Of a stretch of DNA of 64,000 nucleotides, positions 30,048-39,610 are shown one piece after another. Made by a program: the position numbers and the translations under genes. Position 1 is the stretch's first letter. Each line of letters starts with the position of its first letter. The stretch comes from Derxia lacustris. GTDB lineage: Bacteria; Pseudomonadota; Gammaproteobacteria; Burkholderiales; Burkholderiaceae_E. The notes beneath the pieces were generated by a model. The model saw nothing but the letters and a program-made list of their open reading frames with translations. It had not been told where the DNA came from and did not search any database. The stretch is taken from NCBI RefSeq assembly GCF_002105195.1, contig NZ_MUHU01000004.1, forward strand, positions 62,001 to 126,000, written 5' to 3'.

Positions 30048-31466
30048 ATGCCTCGCGCCCCAACGCGCCTGTTGCGCACTGCGCTCGCCTGCCTGATCGG
30101 CGGGCTGTTGGCCAGCAGCGCAGCGGCCCAGTCCGCCGCCGATTCCGTCCCGCCCCGGTCGCCCGACGCCGCCGTGCCGGCCGCCCCGCCGCCACTGCAT
30201 ACCATCGCCCCGGGCTCCGCCGCCGCGCTCGCGGGCCTGGGCGATCCGCTGCTGGCCCAGGGTCGCAGCGCCGCCGAGCCCGCGCCCGCCACCGCGCGCT
30301 ATTCGCTGCGCCAGTTGGTGGAGCTGGCGCGCGGCGCCAATCCGGCGCTGATCGCCGAACGCACCCGCATCGACGCCGCCGAAGCCGGGCTGACCGGCGC
30401 GCGCGCCTTCCCCAATCCGCAGATCGAGGCGCTGACCGGCCGCCAGGTGGCGCGCCAGCCCGGCGCGGTCGACGGCCGCAGCAGCAGCTATTCGCTGAGC
30501 CAGCCGCTCGAATATCCGTCGCAGCGCGGCGCCCGCATCGGTGCCGCCGAGGCTGCGCTCGACAGCTCGCGCGCCGGCGTGGGCGCGGTCACGCTCGACT
30601 TCGTCGCACTGGTCAAGCTGCGCTACTACGACGTGCTGCGGCGCGACGCCGAGCTGCGCAATGCGCGCGAGGACTTCGCGCTGGCCGACCAGATCCGCTC
30701 GCGCGTGGAAGTGCGCGTGAAGACCGGCGAGTCGCCCAAGTACGAACAGATCCGCGCCGAGGCCGAATGGCTCAACGCGCTGCGCGCCACCCAGGCCGCC
30801 ACCCTGCGCGTGCAGCAGGCCAAGGCCGAGCTGCGCCGCGCGGTCGGGCCGGCGCTGCCGCAGAACTTCGACCTCGAAGGCGACATCGACACGCCGCTCG
30901 CCGAGGGCAGCGAACCGCCGTCGCCCGAGCGCATCCGCGCCCAGCTGCTCGACAGCCATCCCGAGCTGGTCGCGGCGCGCGCCGCGCTGCGCAGCGCCGA
31001 GGCGCGCGTGGACTACGAACGCAGCCTGCGCCTGCCCGGCCTTTCGCTGCGCGGCAACGTGGCACGCGCGCCCGACATCGCCACCAACCAGCTCGGCCTG
31101 TCCGTGAGCATTCCGCTGTTCGACCGCCGCGACGGCCCGATCGCCGCGGCGCAGTCGGAGGTGGCGCGCGCCCGCGCCGCCCTCGCCGCTCGCGAGCTGG
31201 AACTGGACCAGGCGCTGCAAGTGGCCTGGCAGCAATGGCGCATCGCCACCGGACAGGTCAGCGCCTACGAGGCCGGCATCGTGCGTCAGGCCGAAGCGGC
31301 GCTGCGCGTGGCCGAGGCCGCCTACCGCTACGGCGAGCGCGGAATCCTCGAATACCTCGATGCCCAGCGCGCCTACCGGCTGGCGCGCAATGAACTCAGC
31401 GCCGCGCGCTACGACGTGCGCGCCGCCCTCGTCGAACTCGAACGCCTTCAGGCCCGCAGCGAATGA
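30048..31466 (+). CDS. RND efflux outer-membrane channel (CzcC/CusC type)
   Basis: TolC-family trimeric outer-membrane duct of the first heavy-metal RND system. The ATG at 30048 gives a 472-residue protein with a signal peptide (LLRTALACLIGGLLASSAAA). A Pro-rich linker to about residue 80 precedes two outer-membrane-efflux repeats: YSLRQLVELARGANPALIAERT with FPNPQIEALTGRQ, and AQLLDSHPELVAARAALRSAEA with LGLSVSIPLFDRRDGPIAAAQ. Long Ala/Arg/Glu helices follow each. The stop overlaps the adaptor start (ATGA). Confidence 0.92.
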   Translation: MPRAPTRLLRTALACLIGGLLASSAAAQSAADSVPPRSPDAAVPAAPPPLHTIAPGSAAALAGLGDPLLAQGRSAAEPAPATARYSLRQLVELARGANPALIAERTRIDAAEAGLTGARAFPNPQIEALTGRQVARQPGAVDGRSSSYSLSQPLEYPSQRGARIGAAEAALDSSRAGVGAVTLDFVALVKLRYYDVLRRDAELRNAREDFALADQIRSRVEVRVKTGESPKYEQIRAEAEWLNALRATQAATLRVQQAKAELRRAVGPALPQNFDLEGDIDTPLAEGSEPPSPERIRAQLLDSHPELVAARAALRSAEARVDYERSLRLPGLSLRGNVARAPDIATNQLGLSVSIPLFDRRDGPIAAAQSEVARARAALAARELELDQALQVAWQQWRIATGQVSAYEAGIVRQAEAALRVAEAAYRYGERGILEYLDAQRAYRLARNELSAARYDVRAALVELERLQARSE

Positions 31467-32626
31467 ACATGAATCCGCGCCACCTCTTTACCGCCACCCT
31501 GCTTGCCCTCGCCCTCGCCGGCTGCGGCAAGACCGAGGAAAGCCCGGCCGACAGCGCCGCCACCCAGGCGCCGGCCGATCCCAATCTGGTGACCGCGCCG
31601 CCGACGCTGGCCGGCCAGCTCAAGACCGCGCCGGTCGCCACCGCGCCGGTAAGCGAGCCGCTGCGCGTGGTCGGCCGCATCGACTTCGACGAACAACGCG
31701 TGGCGCGCATCGGCGCCAACGTCACCGGCCGCGTCACCGAGCTGATGGCGCTGCCCGGCCAGCAGGTGCAGGCCGGCGCGGTACTCGCGCAGCTCAACAG
31801 CGCCGAACTCGGCACGGCCCAGCTCGCGCTGCTCAAGGCCCGCGCCCAGCGTGAACTCGCCGGCAAGGCCGTGGAGCGCGCCAAGCTGCTGCTGGCCGCC
31901 GACGTGATCGGCTCGGCCGAGCTGCAACGGCGCGAGAACGAACTCGGCGTGGCGGCGGTGGAAGAACGCGCCGCCGCCGATGCGCTGCGCGTGATGGGCG
32001 TGTCGGCCGGCGCGATTGCGCATACCGCCAGCACCGGCGCCATCACCTCGGTGTCGTCCATCGTCAGCACCGTGACCGGCGTGGTGGTCGAGCGCAAGGT
32101 GAACAAGGGTCAGGTCGTGCAGCCGGCAGAGGCGCTGTTCACCGTCGCCGACCTGTCGCGCGTGTGGGTCATCGCGCAGGTGCCCGAGGTGCAGATCGGC
32201 CGCGTGCAAGCCGGCCAGACCGTGCGCATCGAGGTGCCGTCGAACGGCGTCGAGCCCATCGTCGGCAAGATCACCTGGGTCGCCGACATCGTGAATCCCG
32301 AGACGCGCACCGTCATGGTCCGCACCGAGGTCGACAATCCCAAGCGCCATCTGCGCCCGGCGATGCTGGCCAATCTGGTGATCGAGCCGCTGCCGATCGA
32401 CCGCCTCGTCGTGCCGGCCTCGGCCGTGGTGCGCGAGGACAACGACGACCGCGTGTTCGTGCGCACCGAGGGCGACCGCTACCGGCTCACGCCCGTCAAG
32501 CTCGGCGAGGAAATCGGCGGCGTGCGCATCGTGCAGTCGGGCCTGAGCGGCGGCGAGACCATCGTCACCGACGGCGCCTTCCATCTCAACAACGAGCGCA
32601 AGCGCGCCGAGATGGAGGGGCAATGA
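31463..32626 (+). CDS. RND periplasmic adaptor (CzcB/CusB type)
   Basis: Membrane fusion protein that bridges pump and channel. The 387-residue product has a lipoprotein signal (ATLLALALAGCGKTEE). The adaptor domains follow in order: beta-barrel RVVGRIDFDEQRVARIGANV, lipoyl half GRVTELMALPGQQVQAGAVLAQL, a short helical hairpin, and the second half SIVSTVTGVVVERKVNKGQVVQPAEALFTVADLSRVWVIAQVPE. A C-terminal proximal domain ends with GGETIVTDGAFHLNNE. No His/Met-rich metal-binding N-terminus is seen. Its four-base overlaps with both neighbours indicate a tight operon. ATG codons at 31463 and 31469 are both possible starts. Confidence 0.93.
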   Translation: MNMNPRHLFTATLLALALAGCGKTEESPADSAATQAPADPNLVTAPPTLAGQLKTAPVATAPVSEPLRVVGRIDFDEQRVARIGANVTGRVTELMALPGQQVQAGAVLAQLNSAELGTAQLALLKARAQRELAGKAVERAKLLLAADVIGSAELQRRENELGVAAVEERAAADALRVMGVSAGAIAHTASTGAITSVSSIVSTVTGVVVERKVNKGQVVQPAEALFTVADLSRVWVIAQVPEVQIGRVQAGQTVRIEVPSNGVEPIVGKITWVADIVNPETRTVMVRTEVDNPKRHLRPAMLANLVIEPLPIDRLVVPASAVVREDNDDRVFVRTEGDRYRLTPVKLGEEIGGVRIVQSGLSGGETIVTDGAFHLNNERKRAEMEGQ

Positions 32627-35600
32627 TCGAGTCGCTGATTCGCGGGGCGCTGGCGCAGCGCCTCATCGTGCTGGTGGTCTCGGTCATCCTGCTGGCCTTC
32701 GGGCTGAATGCGGCGCGCAAGCTTTCGCTCGACGCCTTCCCCGACGTGACCAATGTGCAGGTGCAGATCGCCACCGAGGCGCCCGGCCGCTCGCCCGAGG
32801 AGGTGGAGCGCTTTGCCACCGTGCCGATCGAGATCGCGATGACCGGCCTGCCCGGCCTGGTCGAGCTGCGTTCGCTCAACAAGCCGGGGCTGTCGCTCAT
32901 CACGCTGGTGTTCACCGAAGCCACCGACGTGTACTTCGCGCGCCAGCTGGTGATGGAGCGGCTGATCGAGGTGTCGGGACGGCTGCCGGCCGGCATCGCG
33001 CCGGTGCTCGGGCCCGTGTCCACCGGCCTCGGCGAGGTCTACCAGTACACGCTCGACCGGCCCGATGACGGCGACCGCGAGCTGACGGTGGAAGAACTCA
33101 CCGAGCGCCGCACCGTGCAGGACTGGGTCGTGCGGCCGCTGCTGCGTTCCATCTCGGGCGTCGCCGAGATCAACTCGCAAGGCGGCTACGAGAAGCAGTA
33201 CCAGGTGCTCGTCGCGCCCGACAAGCTGCGCTACTACGGCCTGACCATCCAGCAGGTGTTCCAGGCGCTGGCCAGCAACAACGCCAACTCGGGCGGTGGC
33301 GTGCTGCCGCATTACGCCGAGCAGTACCTGATCCGCGGCGTCGGCCTGGTGCAAAGCCTCGACGACATTCGCGGCATCGTGCTGAAGGAATCGCAGGGCA
33401 CGCCGGTCTACATCCGCGACGTGGCCGAGGTGCAGATCGGCACCGCCGTGCGCGTCGGCTCGGTGGTGAAGAACGGCGTGACCGAATCGGTCGGCGGCGT
33501 GGTGATGATGATGCGGGCCGGCAATGCCAAGGAGGTGGTGGCGCGCATCAAGGCCCGCGTGGCCGAGATCAACGACGGCGGCATGCTGCCCGGCGGGCTG
33601 CGCATCGAGCCCTACTACGACCGCTCCGAGCTGGTGGATTCGGCCGTGATGACGGTGGTGAAGGTGCTGATGGAAGGCGTGGTGCTGGTGGTGGTGGTGC
33701 TGCTGCTGTTCCTCGGCGACATCCGCTCGTCGCTGATCGTGGTGGCCACGCTGATCCTCACGCCGCTGCTCACCTTCATGGCCATGAACCATTTCGGCAT
33801 CTCGGCCAACCTCATGTCGCTCGGCGGGCTGGCGATCGCCATCGGCCTGATGGTCGACGGCTCGGTGGTGGTGGTGGAAAACGCCTTCGCGCATCTGGCC
33901 CGGCCCAACGAGGGCGAGTCGCGCATCCGCGTGATCTTCAATGCGGTGAAGGAAGTGGCGACGCCGGTCATCTTCGGCGTGGGCGTCATCATTCTGGTGT
34001 TCCTGCCGCTCATGACGCTGGAGGGCATGGAAGGCAAGATGTTCGCGCCGCTGGCTTTCACCATCGCGCTGGCGCTGTTCTTCTCGCTGGTGCTGTCGCT
34101 CACGCTGTCGCCGGTGCTGTCGAGCTATCTGCTCAAGGTGAAGCAGCTGCACCATGAACCCGGCTATGTGGAGACCGGCGACGAGCACGACACCTGGCTG
34201 ATCCGCAAGATCAAGAAGCCCTATGTCGCGCTGCTGAACTGGTCGATGGCGAATGCCAAGAAGACCGTGGTGATCGCGCTTGCAACGCTGGTCGGCACGG
34301 CGTCGCTGCTGCCCTTTCTGGGCAGCGCCTTCATCCCCGAGATGAAGGAAGGCTCGGTCGTGCCCGGCATCAACCGCGTGCCCAACATCAGCCTCGAAGA
34401 GTCCATCAAGATGGAAATGGAGGCGATGCGGCTGGTGATGCAGGTGCCCGGCGTGAAGAGCGCGGTGTCGGGCGTGGGCCGGGGCGAATCGCCGGCCGAT
34501 CCGCAGGCGCAGAACGAGTCGACGCCCATCGTCTCGCTCAAGCCGCGCGACGAATGGCCCGAGGGCTGGACGCAGGACACCATCACCGAGGAAATGCGCA
34601 AGAAGCTCGCCGTGCTGCCCGGCGTGCAGATCGTGATGGCCCAGCCGATCTCCGACCGCGTCGACGAAATGGTGACCGGCGTGCGCGCCGACATCGCCGT
34701 CAAGATCTTTGGCGACGATCTGCAAACCCTCAAGACCAAGGCCGACGAGATCGCCAAGGTGGCGCAGGGCATCCGCGGCGCGCAGGACTTGCGCGTGGAG
34801 CGCATCACCGGCCAGCAGTACTTGCAGATCGAGATCGACCGCCAGGCCATCGCGCGGCAAGGGCTCAACGCCAGCGATGTGCACGACGTGATCGAGATGG
34901 CCATCGGCGGCAAGGCGGCGACCGACATCTACGAGGGCGAACGGCGCTTCTCGGCCGTGGTGCGGCTGCCGGAAGACCAGCGCAACGACGTCGAGGCGAT
35001 CCGCAAGCTCATCGTGAGCGCGCCGAACGGCGCCTATGTGCCGCTCGCCAGCATCGCGAAGATCGAAGTCACGGACGGCCCGGCGCAGATCAGCCGCGAG
35101 CTGGCCAAGCGCCGCGTGGTGGTCGGCATCAACGTGGCCGACCGCGACCTCGGCGGCTTCGTGGCCGAGCTTCAGCAGGCGGTGCAGGCCAAGGTCAAGC
35201 TGCCCGAGGGCTATTACCTGGAATGGGGCGGCCAGTTCCAGAACATGGAACGCGCGCTCGGCCACCTGAGCATCATCATTCCCATCACGGTGGCGGCGAT
35301 CTTCTTCCTGCTGTTCCTGCTGTTCCGCTCGGTGAAGATGGCCTCGCTCATCATCCTGGTGCTGCCGTTCGCCTCGATGGGCGGGGTGATCGGGCTGTTC
35401 GTCACCGGCGAGTACCTGTCGGTGCCGGCGTCGGTGGGCTTCATCGCGCTGTGGGGCATTGCGGTGCTCAACGGCGTGGTGCTCGTCAGCTACATCCGCG
35501 GCCTGCGCGAGCAGGGCCGCAGCCTGATCGACGCGGTGAAGGACGGCGCGCGCATGCGCTTCCGCCCGGTGATGATGACCGCGACGGTGGCGATGCTGGG

Positions 35601-35757
35601 GCTCATCCCCTTCCTGTTCGCGACCGGGCCGGGCTCGGAAGTGCAGCGGCCGCTCGCCATCGTGGTGATCGGCGGGCTCATCACCTCCACCCTGCTCACG
35701 CTGGTCATGCTGCCCACCATCTACAAGTGGTTCGACGACACACCCGAGGCCGACTGA
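32623..35757 (+). CDS. Heavy-metal RND efflux pump (CzcA/CusA family)
   Basis: Inner-membrane proton/metal antiporter of 1044 residues. N-terminal MIESLIRGALAQRLIVL and FPDVTNVQVQIATEAPGRSPEEVER are HME-RND signatures. Twelve membrane helices and two large periplasmic loops are complete. The fourth-helix motif reads AIGLMVDGSVVVVENA (Asp412): it keeps the VDG and VEN of Czc pumps but has AIGLM instead of DFGII, so the first acidic residue of the Czc relay is missing. Metal preference is therefore uncertain and may differ from the second pump in this window. A PII-like gene follows after 10 bases. Confidence 0.95.
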   Translation: MIESLIRGALAQRLIVLVVSVILLAFGLNAARKLSLDAFPDVTNVQVQIATEAPGRSPEEVERFATVPIEIAMTGLPGLVELRSLNKPGLSLITLVFTEATDVYFARQLVMERLIEVSGRLPAGIAPVLGPVSTGLGEVYQYTLDRPDDGDRELTVEELTERRTVQDWVVRPLLRSISGVAEINSQGGYEKQYQVLVAPDKLRYYGLTIQQVFQALASNNANSGGGVLPHYAEQYLIRGVGLVQSLDDIRGIVLKESQGTPVYIRDVAEVQIGTAVRVGSVVKNGVTESVGGVVMMMRAGNAKEVVARIKARVAEINDGGMLPGGLRIEPYYDRSELVDSAVMTVVKVLMEGVVLVVVVLLLFLGDIRSSLIVVATLILTPLLTFMAMNHFGISANLMSLGGLAIAIGLMVDGSVVVVENAFAHLARPNEGESRIRVIFNAVKEVATPVIFGVGVIILVFLPLMTLEGMEGKMFAPLAFTIALALFFSLVLSLTLSPVLSSYLLKVKQLHHEPGYVETGDEHDTWLIRKIKKPYVALLNWSMANAKKTVVIALATLVGTASLLPFLGSAFIPEMKEGSVVPGINRVPNISLEESIKMEMEAMRLVMQVPGVKSAVSGVGRGESPADPQAQNESTPIVSLKPRDEWPEGWTQDTITEEMRKKLAVLPGVQIVMAQPISDRVDEMVTGVRADIAVKIFGDDLQTLKTKADEIAKVAQGIRGAQDLRVERITGQQYLQIEIDRQAIARQGLNASDVHDVIEMAIGGKAATDIYEGERRFSAVVRLPEDQRNDVEAIRKLIVSAPNGAYVPLASIAKIEVTDGPAQISRELAKRRVVVGINVADRDLGGFVAELQQAVQAKVKLPEGYYLEWGGQFQNMERALGHLSIIIPITVAAIFFLLFLLFRSVKMASLIILVLPFASMGGVIGLFVTGEYLSVPASVGFIALWGIAVLNGVVLVSYIRGLREQGRSLIDAVKDGARMRFRPVMMTATVAMLGLIPFLFATGPGSEVQRPLAIVVIGGLITSTLLTLVMLPTIYKWFDDTPEAD

Positions 35758-35767
35758 GGAAGCCGAC

Positions 35768-36088
35768 ATGAAGGAAATCAAGGCCGTTTTCGGACCGCAA
35801 CGACTGGCCGGCGTGCGCGATGCGCTGCGCCGCGCGCCCGGCTATCCGGGCATGACCGTCATCAAGGCCGAGGGCCATGCCGCGCCCTCGGCGCAGGCCC
35901 GGCACAGCATCCGGGAGGAGCTGAAGGACTCGCTGCCGCGCGTGCGCATCGAGATCGTCGCGCCCGACGAGGTGGCCGAAGGGCTGTTCGACACCATCGT
36001 CGCGGTGGTATCGACCGGCTCGCCCGGCGACAGCGTGGTGTGGATCAGCGACGTGGAACGCGCGGCCTTCGTGCACAAGACGGTCTGA
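35768..36088 (+). CDS. PII-like protein next to the RND pump (PII-NG type)
   Basis: 106-residue protein with the PII fold pattern: MKEIKAVFGPQRLAGVRDAL at the start, DSLPRVRIEIVAPDEVAEGLFDTIV in the core and a C-terminal SVVWISDVERAAFVHKT. The T-loop has no tyrosine, so GlnD-type uridylylation is not expected. This fits the PII-NG group, which is known to sit beside CusABC/CzcABC pumps rather than ammonium transporters. GAGGAAG precedes the ATG. A role in sensing a nucleotide or metal state for the pump is inference. Confidence 0.85.
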   Translation: MKEIKAVFGPQRLAGVRDALRRAPGYPGMTVIKAEGHAAPSAQARHSIREELKDSLPRVRIEIVAPDEVAEGLFDTIVAVVSTGSPGDSVVWISDVERAAFVHKTV

Positions 36089-36171
36089 CGCCCGCCGCCG
36101 ACCGGCGCGCCAGCGGGTGCGCCGCGTCTGGCGGTATCATCTCGGCCTTTCGCGTCAGCGAAACCTGCCGA

Positions 36172-36245
36172 GCGGGTGTAGTTCAATGGCAGAACGGCAG
36201 CTTCCCAAGCTTCATACGAGGGTTCGATTCCCTTCACCCGCTCCA
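36172..36245 (+). tRNA. tRNA-Gly (anticodon CCC)
   Basis: 74 bases with encoded CCA. The acceptor stem GCGGGTG pairs with CACCCGC. The D-arm (GTTCAATGGCAGAAC), the anticodon loop TTCCCAA and the T-arm GAGGGTTCGATTCCCTTC are complete and resemble the bacterial tRNA-Gly(CCC) closely. Confidence 0.97.
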
Positions 36246-36314
36246 CTCATTTGCGCGCCGGCACGCGGCCCTGCCCGGTGCTGAAGGCCGGTCGTGCCTC
36301 GCCACCCGTAGCTC

Positions 36315-36521
36315 ATGACCGCGCTCGACATCCTCATCAACGGCGAATCCCAGCGTCTTGCCCCCTGCACCGTCGCGCAACTGCTGGCCGAGCGTGGCCT
36401 CGCGGGCAAGCGCGTCGCGGTCGAACGCAACGGCGAGATCGTGCCGCGCTCGCGCCACGCCGATACCGCGCTTGAATCCGGCGACCGCATCGAGATCGTG
36501 GTCGCCGTCGGCGGCGGCTGA
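36315..36521 (+). CDS. thiS: Sulfur carrier protein ThiS
   Basis: 68-residue ubiquitin-fold sulfur carrier for thiazole formation in thiamine synthesis. It starts with the family pattern [14 protein letters not shown], contains [13 protein letters not shown] and ends in the required Gly-Gly (VAVGGG), which is adenylated and thiocarboxylated. Its stop overlaps the start of the next gene by one base (TGATG), so that phosphodiesterase is placed inside the thi operon, between thiS and thiG. Confidence 0.95.
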   Translation: MTALDILINGESQRLAPCTVAQLLAERGLAGKRVAVERNGEIVPRSRHADTALESGDRIEIVVAVGGG

Positions 36522-38692
36522 TGCGCCCGCCGCACCCCATCCGCGCCGGATTCCGTCTGCCGGCCGCGCTGCGGCCGCTGGCCGGCGCAGCGCTTGCGCT
36601 GCTGCTCGGCGCCTGCGCCGCGCCCGGCCCGGCGCCCGACGACAGCGACACGCCGGCCACGCCCGACCCGTCGTTCGCACCGCCGGCACCGCCTCCGGCG
36701 CCGCGCGACACCGGTCCGCGCCCGCCGGCCCAGGCGACGCGCACCATCGTCTTCGTCTGGGACGGCTTGCGGCCCGACGCCATCAATGCCGACGACGCGC
36801 CCAACCTGGTGGCGCTGCGCGATCGCGGCGTGTGGTTCGCCGACCATCACGCCACCTTCCCCACGCTGACGATGATCAACGCCGCCAGCCTGGCCACCGG
36901 CAGCTACCCGGCCGGCAACGGCTTCTGGGGCAACACGCTGTGGGCGCCGGGCGCGAGCGGCACCGATGCCGCCGGCCGGCCGATCGACTTCCGCCAGCCG
37001 GTGTTCACCGAGGACTGGGCCGTGCTCGACGCGCTCGACCGGGCCGCCAACGGCCGGCTGCTGCGCGTGCCGACGCTGTTCGAGATCGCCCAGCAGGCCG
37101 GCCTGCGCACCGCCGTGGTCGGCAAGTCGGGCCCGGCGTTCTTGCAGGACCGCAAGCGCGGCGGCATCGTCATCGACGAGAACGCGGTATTCCCGCTCGA
37201 ACTGGCCGAGCAGCTGCGCCGCGCCGGCCTCGCGCTGCCGCGCAACACGCCCATCGCCCACGGCGGCCAGCCGGCGCTTTCGCCCGACAACGGCAATCCC
37301 ACGGCGCAGGCGCCGGTCGTCACCGTCACGCAGCGCGGCGGCATCGCCTCGGCCGATCCGACCGACAGCTCCGGTCCGCGCGCCACCGAGGCCAACAAGG
37401 CGCTGCTCAAGCTCTATCTCGACCGCGTGCTCGGCGTGCGCGCGCCCGACCTGAGCCTGATCTGGCTGCGCGAGCCCGACAGCACCGAGCACAGCTACGG
37501 CCCCGGCAGCGCCAACGCCCGACTCGCGCTGCGCGCCCAGGACGAGCGGCTCGGCGAACTGCTGGCCAAGCTCGGCGAACTGGGCCTCGCCACGACCACC
37601 AATGTCATCGTCGTGTCCGACCACGGGCACAGCAGCGTGGCCGGCTCGCCGGCGCTGTTTCCGCCGCGCGCCATCGTCGGCGGCAAGCTTGACGGCATCG
37701 CTGCCGACGGCTGGCCGGTGTCGGGCGAGGCGCGCACCGCCGACCTCATCGCGCGGGCGCGCCTGGGCATCGCCGCCTTCGACGGCGCCGGCTGCATGAC
37801 CTCGGCGATGGCCGGCCAGCGCCGCAACGGCTCCAATGTGTATCCGCTGCTGTTCGATGCGACCGGCGCGCTCTGCGGCCAGCCGCGCACGCCTTATCAA
37901 ACGCGCAGCTACCGCGTGCCGGCCAGCCTGCCGCCCAATGCGGTGGTCATCGCGGCCAACGGCGGCGCCGAATACTTCTACGTGCCGAGCGGCGACAGCG
38001 CCCTGGTGCGCAAGCTCGCGAGCTTTCTGCAGACGCGCGAGGAATACGGCGCGCTGTTCGTCGCCGCGCGCCACGGCAAGCTGCCCGGCACGCTGCCGAT
38101 GAGCGCGGTGCGGCTCGAAGCCGAGGGCGATGCCGCCAACGCAGATGGCAGCACCGCCACCGCGCCGCGCGGCACCCAGCCCGCGCTGCGCACACCCGAC
38201 CTGGTCGCCAGCTTCGACTACGACGCCAGCGCCCGCGTCGGCAGCCTGCCCGGCAGCATCAACGCCAGCTTCTTCAACTCGCGCGGCATGCACGGCAGCT
38301 TCAGCCCGGTCGATGTGCACAACACGCTCGTCGCCGCCGGCCCGAGCTTTCGCGCCGGCACGGTGGTGCAGCAGCCGTCGGGCAATGTGGACGTGGCGCC
38401 GACCGTGGCCTGGCTGCTCGGCCTGCGCATGCCGCGCGCCGACGGCCGCGTGCTGTTCGAGGCGCTCGCCAGGCCGCCTTCGGGCGTGGGCGCGCCCGGC
38501 GTCACCGCCGGCACCCTCGCGCCGCCGCCGGCCACCGGCCTGCGCTTCGCGCTGCCCACCAGCGCCGACGGCGCCGACCTCGACCGCGCCAAGACCGGCC
38601 GCCATGAAACCGGCCTGAGCTACAAGGATCTGAAGCAGTCCGACGGCCGCGTGCTGCGCTACTTCGATCAGGCAAAGGTGCTGCGCAAATGA
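36521..38692 (+). CDS. Type I phosphodiesterase/nucleotide pyrophosphatase lipoprotein
   Basis: 723-residue member of the alkaline-phosphatase superfamily. A lipoprotein signal (LAGAALALLLGAC, Cys32) and a Pro-rich linker to about residue 70 precede the catalytic domain. Two-zinc ligands and nucleophile are visible: Asp81 in FVWDGLRPD, Thr117 in TFPTLTMINAASLATG (the NPP-type nucleophile position), the Asp/His pair in EPDSTEHSYG, DHGHSS, and His in MHGSFSP. The protein carries a long insertion relative to small NPPs (roughly residues 380-540). Substrate unknown. It interrupts thiS-thiG; a link to thiamine phosphates is speculation. Confidence 0.88.
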   Translation: MRPPHPIRAGFRLPAALRPLAGAALALLLGACAAPGPAPDDSDTPATPDPSFAPPAPPPAPRDTGPRPPAQATRTIVFVWDGLRPDAINADDAPNLVALRDRGVWFADHHATFPTLTMINAASLATGSYPAGNGFWGNTLWAPGASGTDAAGRPIDFRQPVFTEDWAVLDALDRAANGRLLRVPTLFEIAQQAGLRTAVVGKSGPAFLQDRKRGGIVIDENAVFPLELAEQLRRAGLALPRNTPIAHGGQPALSPDNGNPTAQAPVVTVTQRGGIASADPTDSSGPRATEANKALLKLYLDRVLGVRAPDLSLIWLREPDSTEHSYGPGSANARLALRAQDERLGELLAKLGELGLATTTNVIVVSDHGHSSVAGSPALFPPRAIVGGKLDGIAADGWPVSGEARTADLIARARLGIAAFDGAGCMTSAMAGQRRNGSNVYPLLFDATGALCGQPRTPYQTRSYRVPASLPPNAVVIAANGGAEYFYVPSGDSALVRKLASFLQTREEYGALFVAARHGKLPGTLPMSAVRLEAEGDAANADGSTATAPRGTQPALRTPDLVASFDYDASARVGSLPGSINASFFNSRGMHGSFSPVDVHNTLVAAGPSFRAGTVVQQPSGNVDVAPTVAWLLGLRMPRADGRVLFEALARPPSGVGAPGVTAGTLAPPPATGLRFALPTSADGADLDRAKTGRHETGLSYKDLKQSDGRVLRYFDQAKVLRK

Positions 38693-38802
38693 AGCTTTGC
38701 GCGCCGCCCGCGCCGCCCCCTTTCCGCCTCGCGCCGACGCTGGCCTGAACGGCAACACCGCCGCTCCGCCCGCCGCGCAACCTGCCCTCCGAGGAACCGT
38801 TC

Positions 38803-39603
38803 ATGACCACGCTCAACATCGGCAAGCACCGCTTCTCGTCGCGCCTGCTGGTCGGCACCGGCAAGTACCGCGACTTCGACCAGACCCGCGCCGCCATCGA
38901 CGCCAGCGGCGCCGAAGTCGTCACGGTGGCGATCCGCCGCACCAACATCGGCCAGGACGCCAATGCGCCGAGCCTGCTCGACCATCTGCCGCCGGATCAA
39001 TTCACGCTGCTGCCCAACACCGCCGGCTGCTACAGCGCCGACGACGCGATCCGCACGCTGCGCCTCGCGCGCGAGCTGCTCAGCACCGACAGCCACGACC
39101 ACACGCTGGTCAAGCTCGAAGTGCTCGGCGATTCGCAGACCCTGTTCCCGAACATGGCCGAGACCATCGAGGCGGCCAAGGTGCTGGTCAAAGATGGATT
39201 CGAAGTGATGGTTTATTGCAGCGACGATCCCATCGCCGCCAAGACGCTCGAAGACATCGGCTGCGTGGCGATCATGCCGCTCGCCTCGCTGATCGGCTCG
39301 GGCATGGGCATCCTCAATCCGTGGAACCTGTCGCTCATCCTCGAGAAGGCCAAGGTGCCGGTCATCGTCGATGCCGGCGTGGGCACGGCCAGCGACGCCG
39401 CCATTGCGATGGAACTCGGCTGCGACGGCGTGCTCATGAACACCGCCATCGCCGCCGCGAAGGATCCGGTGCTGATGGCCAGCGCGATGCGCAAGGGCGT
39501 CGAGGCCGGGCGCGAAGCCTTCCTCGCCGGCCGCATGCCGCGCAAGCTCTACAGCGCCACGCCGTCGTCGCCGACCGGCGGCCTGATCGCCCCCACGCGC
39601 TGA
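38803..39603 (+). CDS. thiG: Thiazole synthase ThiG
   Basis: Makes the thiazole phosphate of thiamine from deoxyxylulose 5-phosphate, dehydroglycine and the ThiS thiocarboxylate. The 266-residue TIM-barrel protein starts [19 protein letters not shown]. It carries the family segments [33 protein letters not shown] with the Schiff-base lysine, and [13 protein letters not shown] and [18 protein letters not shown] lies upstream of the ATG. About 110 bases separate it from the phosphodiesterase. Confidence 0.97.
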   Translation: MTTLNIGKHRFSSRLLVGTGKYRDFDQTRAAIDASGAEVVTVAIRRTNIGQDANAPSLLDHLPPDQFTLLPNTAGCYSADDAIRTLRLARELLSTDSHDHTLVKLEVLGDSQTLFPNMAETIEAAKVLVKDGFEVMVYCSDDPIAAKTLEDIGCVAIMPLASLIGSGMGILNPWNLSLILEKAKVPVIVDAGVGTASDAAIAMELGCDGVLMNTAIAAAKDPVLMASAMRKGVEAGREAFLAGRMPRKLYSATPSSPTGGLIAPTR

Positions 39604-39610
39604 GGGCCGG

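Noticed and set aside
32479..35781. 1100-codon open frame on the minus strand opposite the first RND pump
   Set aside because: His/Asp/Arg-rich shadow typical of the reverse frame of a high-GC pump gene; no family sequence.
36246..36314. Possible TPP riboswitch before thiS
   Set aside because: The 69-base gap after the tRNA is too short and lacks the conserved thi-box sequences.
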